Shown here piece by piece: positions 58,801 through 64,000 of a stretch of 64,000 nt of DNA. Made by a program: the position numbers and the translations under genes. The stretch spans positions 372,001 to 436,000 of the forward strand of contig SWDT01000010.1 in assembly GCA_009193035.1 (NCBI GenBank), written 5' to 3'. Below the pieces are notes generated by a model. It was not told where the DNA came from and searched no databases. It worked only from the letters and a program-made list of their open reading frames with translations. Source of the stretch: Halicephalobus mephisto. Its lineage: Eukaryota > Nematoda > Chromadorea > Rhabditida > Panagrolaimidae. Every line of letters starts with the position of its first letter. The stretch's first letter is position 1.

Positions 58801-61800
58801 CTGCCTTACTGATAATATCTAATGTATTATTTACAGTCTGAAAATATGAAGTTCAATTGTTAATTTCTGAAAAAAACTCACAGTAGAATCAATAGTGGTA
58901 GCATTTTGTGTTGCTTGAAATACAACAGCTCCAGCATAGTAAATATCAGTGCTAGTAATGTTCGTGCTAGTAGTTAAAGCAGTTTTTGTTTGATTCACAG
59001 CTTCTGGAATAACGGTAGGATCATGTGTGCCATTGAGAAGCTGACAATAACTGTTGGTAATGCTACTCATAGTGCAGTTATCGGGTTTTGAAGGCAGAGG
59101 CGGTGGTACAACAACTAAACATAATTGTATATATTAAATTCAAAGACTTCAGAGACCTGGTGGAGGGGTTGTAGTTGTTGTTGGAGGTGTTGCTGTTGAT
59201 GAAGGAGTTGTAGTTGTTGGTGAAGGAGTTGAAGATTTCGTTGTTGTAGTCGTGACGATGCACACTAAAAATTCAATCTGACATAAATTCCGTGGTAGCA
59301 CTTGTGATCTGGACATTTGCATCCTAAGCATCTCTATTCGAATTCTCCACAATTTTCATTTGAAAATTAAAAAGTTTTTTAAATACCTTTGTATGTTATA
59401 TATAAAAGTTCAAGAACTATTTTAAGTAAATTTTCCATTTTTTGTATGAAATTCCCAACACAAAATTTTGAATATCTTTAAAATTGGGGATTAATCTTCA
59501 GAATTCACAATACTGAAGGTTGGATATTGCTTCTGATTTCAGATTCAGAATCTACTAGGTTGATCATCCGTTATATATACTTTTTGCTGAATTATAACTC
59601 TAAAATAGAAATATAAATGCTTGAAATACAAATGTCTGGATCACAAGTGCCGTACAATCGTAAATTCAATGAAAAACCATACACCCAGTAATATTTAAAC
59701 AATTTGCATTGCTGTCATCACATGTTATGAAAGTTGAGGGTACACGATCATCTGCACTTTCTTTTCGTAGGAGAAATGGCGTTCCTGAAGCTACCGAAGC
59801 TTGACTAGTTTCCATAGTTGAAGGTGATGTGTCAATTGAAGTGGTATAACTTGTAACAGGAGTGGATGATGAAAGAAATCCTTCACATGGTCCAAATGTT
59901 TCTGATGTTGAGCAATTGCCATCCCATGTTGGCAAAAATAGTACATTTGGGTATGCTTTAATAAAATGTTTATATATGATTTCACCGTTAATCCTAATTG
60001 TAAAATTCCCAGAAGGAGAATCTATAACAAATTGAGTGCAGTTATCATAAACAATAATGTTGTTGAAGAGAGTGACATTGACAGAATCCAATCCACTAAG
60101 CATAGCACTCATATAATGACTCCTAAAGTTGATGTTAATGTTATTTGCAAGAAATGTATCCATACCTATAGTTTAAGTATAAAGTTGAATTGGTGTTTGG
60201 CATTAATGTTGCCAACGAACTGCAATTTCGAAAGTTATCCGGGGATGCTGTCGACGTTGTGGGTGCCGTTATTGGCGATGTTGTTGTCATTAAAGAACCG
60301 CAAATGCTTGTACAATTCGTATATGGCCTACTTACGTTAAATGAGCCGTCCATAATGGCAAAGGTAAAGTTTGCAAAAGCAACAGATGTATTACAATTAC
60401 TTAGTACACCAGATATTTTAGTATAATTGAAGTTGTGATTCATTAAAGCACAACTGTCTTCCCCAATTCTGCAAAAAGTTTTTAAATCGGAAATGAAGTG
60501 ACTAAGATTTACTAGTTTTCTAAAATATTAATTTTCACTTACGATGATTCGTTGTTTATTTTGAGGCAAATAGACACTGGATGATAAGAAGTAGGTAGTG
60601 GAGGTGAACCAAGGTCTCGGCTGAATGTGTATGCCATTTGTTGTTCACTGACACTCATTAGCATGAACGAAATATTAAGGAAAATCTGGCAACTACCCAA
60701 TGAAGCATCCTGAAAGTTTACGTAAATAGAAGCACAGCTACTTCCAGAATAAGGAGCAATTGTTGTTGATATAGATGGTGATGTAGATGATGATGTAGAT
60801 GATCTAGGGATTGTGCCCGTTGCTAATGTACTTGTAGACGTATTGATACATACTTAAATAATATGATTAATTAATGATTATGCTATGTTCTTACATCCAG
60901 TAACATTTTGACAGTTTGTGCAAACATCAGACATATAAGACATTTTGGTCTTCCGTAAACCATGATTATCATAGTTTTCCGATTTGAAAAATGAAGATGT
61001 CGAAAATTTACTGGTTCCTGTACTCTGAAAAATACTATATGTTGTAGTTGTATATGCTTCAGTGGATGTCGAAGATGAGGGAATATACACGATACATTCT
61101 CCCTGAAGGGTGTTTGAACAGTTGCCGTTCCATGTTGGTAGCAGTAATTTATTATCATATGCTATAATTGACTGATTGTATACAGGAACCTCGGAAACAA
61201 ATATTGTGAAATATCCTGATGGTTTTTCCACATAGAATTGCGAACAATGACCATAACTGATATAATTATCAAAAATCGTAACATTAACATCATTATCTCC
61301 ATCAAGTTGAGCGTTGATATAATAGTGGCTAAATTTGTCTTTATTTAAGCTTTCTGAAACAAATTTATACCTGTAACTCAGATGTAACATTTGATTATCA
61401 CCAAATGGTAACATTGTATTAAGAGAACTACAATTTTGAAAATTACTCGGAATCGGCGTGGTCGTCAGCATTGTTGTTGTTGGTGTTTCTGTCACATTAT
61501 ATCCACAAATATTATCACAATTGTCGTAGATAGTTCCATTTGTTGTCAAAGTATTGTTCACAATTTTGATTACAAAAGTGTCAAAGATATTAGATGTGTT
61601 ACAGTCGATCATACTAACTGATGCATAATCGTGATTAGACGTTTCGTTATGTGATCCACAAGAATTTTCATTAACCCTGTAGAATTAATCGTATTTGCAT
61701 ATATAGCTTTTTAACTTACGGGTATGTATTGTTTACCTGAAGGCATAGGTTTGCCATGATATATGGAGCAGGAAACGACGTAGTGGGAATTTGATGAAAT

Positions 61801-61961
61801 GTGTATATTATTTCTCTTCCAGCAACATCTAGTAGAAGAAAAATGTTAACACTAACTACACACTGGTCTAGTGAGTCGTCTTGAAAATGCTTAGAAATAT
61901 TAATACAGTTATCCCCAGCAACAGAATTCAAAATTATGAGAAAAATCACAAAGATCCCCAT
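55862..61961 (-). CDS. Large adhesion-GPCR-like 7TM receptor with duplicated ectodomain module, 1501 aa
   Basis: Thirteen exons join in phase: 61961-61720, 61676-61371, 61328-60895, 60852-60543, 60468-60166, 60122-59683, 59264-59157, 59114-58882, 58837-58265, 57751-57617, 57564-57017, 56974-56734 and 56494-55862. A signal peptide (MGIFVIFLIILNSVAG) leads into two copies of a module of about 330 residues (residues about 17-327 and 350-678), each with 'LCLQVNN/ICLKINN', a glycosylated 'VNVTIFDN/VNVTLFNN' strand and 'LPTWNGNCS/LPTWDGNCS'. A Thr/Pro mucin-like stretch (about 680-715) follows, then helices and a Cys-rich region like a GAIN domain (about 735-1040), and seven spans (about 1040-1335), ending in an acidic Ser-rich cytosolic tail. 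A classical GPS cleavage motif is not evident. It is probably a cell-surface receptor; the ligand is unknown. Confidence 0.75.
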
Positions 61962-62302
61962 TGTTGACTACAATTCTTCTCAAATGAACAAATACTCAAA
62001 TGTTATCAACAATCATTAACGGAAATGATATTCCTTTTATTATAGGACATTAGCTGCTCAATAACGCTATCATTATCTGTGCATGAATTAATGCTAGCAA
62101 TAAAAGTGCTTTTGTCCATTATTTTTTTTATATGCGATGAAATTGAATAGTGTAGTTTTATCTTATAAAAATAAAATTCTACTACTAAAGTTTCTCTTGT
62201 TCATAACTTCGGTAAGGGTTTTCGAGGCCTCACGGTAACTGATTTATTTTTACTAAACATTGAAAGAAACAAGATGGGGTTATCAAGATTCACATATTGG
62301 TT
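61962..62302. other. Short spacer between tandem large receptor genes
   Basis: Holds the promoter of the downstream receptor gene and the 3' end of the upstream paralogue. The two genes are only about 340 bp apart on the same strand, so co-transcription is possible. Confidence 0.55.
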
Positions 62303-64000
62303 TTATCTCAATGGTTCTTCTTGGATTAATGCATCTTTGAGGGGTATAGCTCTCGATCTAACCGTTGAAGTACCAGTGTTCGAATAGTTCTGGGGAATTT
62401 CTTTATTTACTTTTGATCGATGGGGAGGAATAGGTGGTTTAGATGTCGGACCATCTATATTATCAATTTGAATCAGTTGATTTTGAAGATTACATGGTCG
62501 AGATTCATTGTCTTCCATTCTTACTGATAGGTGACCACATTCATGATCAGAATCAAATATCTGATCTTCAGATGGAGAATGAATAACGGTTTCATTATCT
62601 TCATGATCTGGATGCTCTCGGTTGCTTAATTCACTTCTCAAATGTTTTCTACCTCTTTGGGATATGAAGTAGACTGTGAAGGAGATGGTAAAGAACAGAA
62701 ATAGATGTAGAATGAGGGAAACGACAAATAGAACATGCCATGTACTGAGATGTGTAAGGTAAAGAGTAGCCGATTCAAAGATCTGGAAATGGTTAGATGC
62801 AATTATGTCAAAAATTATAAGATAATTCTTATTTACTGACCATGGGGAATCCAAGAAGAATTTGTGGAACAAGCAAACGAGTACAAATCATTGATGTTGA
62901 ATAAGGGATCTTCAAAATAGCATTAGGGTCAGTTCTCTGCAATTCCCGAAGTTCTTGTTCCCATTTCGTCCAATTCCTTAATTGACTCAAATCTTTGACA
63001 AAGTACTTATTGATGCTTTTAAATAGGCGATTCTCCGAAAGATTTTGTCCAAAGAGAGGAATATAAAATGGAAGATTCAGGAAAAGAAGTATCAAAGGAA
63101 TCCATAAAGCAGGAAATCGGTAATCTGGCCTGATCCAGCAACTGAAATCGAAATGTATTGACGATTGAGATAGATAAATCTACTTACAATCCATCCTTCC
63201 TCTGGAAGAATTCTGTCATTGTAACCGCAAATACTACAGTAATGAAAAGTGGCAAAAGGAGGCTATAAAGTAACGGCAAAGCTATAGTTGTTTCACTTCC
63301 CACAAATACCCGAACAACTCTTTGGTACCAGGTTTTCCAATTCCCTATCGCTTCCGTCACGATGAATACTTTCAGAATCGATGATAATATGCAAACAAGA
63401 AATACGTAGTAATTGAATCCTGCTACAATCTCACATGCTGTTTCTGAAACAACTATATCAGTGTTTCCCATAATAAGGAGAAAGATGAGGAAAACAAAAA
63501 ATATAAAATTATAGAACAGCGAGAACGACTGGACTTTGGATGTCAGATAGTCATCGTGGAAACTAAAGAGCATCTTTGGTAGACACTTAATGTGGCATTG
63601 GAAAGGCATGCTGCCTCCTTTGAGAATGTAGAAAATGGCTGGGAAAATAAAAAAGATACTAGATAGCGCGATAAAAATAATCGTGACTACTTTTAGAGAA
63701 GTGTTGCAGAGGATTGGGTCACTTGAATTCCCTTTCTAAAAGAGAAAATTATTTCAAATTCGAGAACAAATCTTACATAGTAAACAACACAAGTTGAAGC
63801 GTTACAGTCACCCTCATATTCATCACCATTACGACTCATTGTGGCTCTTGCTATAAAGATCTGACCAGAAATATAAGCAATTTCCGGAATTCGGTGAAGA
63901 TTATTGGCATTCTAAACCAACTGATGTAGGAGATAGGGTGCTTAAAGATATACCTTTTTAGGGTAAGAAGTAATCTTCGTGGGAAATGCCATGACATTTC
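62303..64000 (-). CDS. Paralogous large 7TM receptor (C-terminal 502 aa; 5' end outside window)
   Basis: Visible exons are 64000-63954 (partial), 63911-63777, 63735-63188, 63141-62841 and 62782-62303. Two internal exons have exactly the lengths of their counterparts in the neighbour (135 and 548 bp) with the same phases. Matching segments include 'CVVYY', 'SSDPILCN' before TM1, 'TACEIVAGFNYYVFLVCI' (TM3), 'EFFQRKDGL', 'CWIRPDYRFPALWIPL' (TM5), 'QILLGFPMIFESATLYLTHL' (TM6) and 'TWHVLFVVSLILHLFLFF' (TM7). The loop between TM5 and TM6 is about 20 residues longer, and one Cys next to TM1 is lost (GNSS versus GCSS). The cytosolic tail is acidic and ends with a proline-rich 'TSKPPIPPHRSK'. Its ectodomain lies beyond the window. 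Confidence 0.75.

Noticed and set aside
59149..59352. Thr/Pro simple-sequence stretch as a possible minisatellite or CRISPR-like array
   Set aside because: It is a codon-level mucin-type repeat inside a receptor exon, with irregular units; CRISPR arrays are not expected in this genome.
1..64000. tRNA or rRNA genes
   Set aside because: I saw no tRNA-like A/B-box cloverleaf or rRNA-like conserved sequence by eye; a tRNAscan/Infernal run would be needed to exclude small RNA genes.

Overview
The window is nuclear DNA of a free-living nematode, most likely Caenorhabditis or a close relative. The signs are AT-rich intergenic DNA, many 42-60 bp introns ending in TTTCAG-like acceptors, acceptor-like T-rich/AG sites a few bases before start codons (as for spliced-leader trans-splicing), a clear vab-9 orthologue, a patched-related gene and several nematode-type chemoreceptors. 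Gene models below were built by hand, joining exons so that splice sites, codon phase and protein similarity all agree. CDS start/end values give the outer limits; exon limits are in the evidence text.

Layout. 1-5.6 kb is a dense housekeeping block: the 3' part of an Integrator subunit 7 gene (+), a small cysteine-rich metallothionein-like gene (-), a coiled-coil gene (-) and a THOC6-like WD40 gene (-), the last two close enough to be an operon. 5.7-10.2 kb is mostly gene-free with palindromic repeats. 10.3-12.4 kb has vab-9 (+) converging on a 7TM receptor gene (-). 14.7-17.3 kb holds a small membrane protein (+), an IMP4 gene (-) and a PP2A-group phosphatase (-), the latter two again operon-like. 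17.3-24 kb is a repeat-rich gap with a 1.07 kb piggyBac-like foldback element. 24.06-28.02 kb is a seven-exon patched-related gene (+). 30-37 kb is a chemoreceptor cluster: two srv-like tandem paralogues, one sre/srab-like gene and its decayed tandem copy. 37.7-42 kb is a five-exon secreted or membrane protein with 14 C-x3-C-x3-C-x3-C repeats. 47.1-50.3 kb has a charged nuclear-looking protein (+) converging on a four-TM protein (-). 53.3-54.8 kb is another receptor. 55.9-64 kb holds two tandem genes for large adhesion-GPCR-like receptors; the second runs off the window.

How the genes relate. The first third is core expression machinery (Integrator, THO/TREX, U3 snoRNP, phosphatase) plus epithelial junction protein VAB-9. 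The rest is mostly cell-surface and environment-facing: Hedgehog-related transport, chemoreceptors, a Cys-rich repeat protein and the large receptors. The best candidates for undescribed biology are the 55.9-64 kb receptor family, whose ectodomain contains a duplicated three-exon module, and the Cys-repeat protein.
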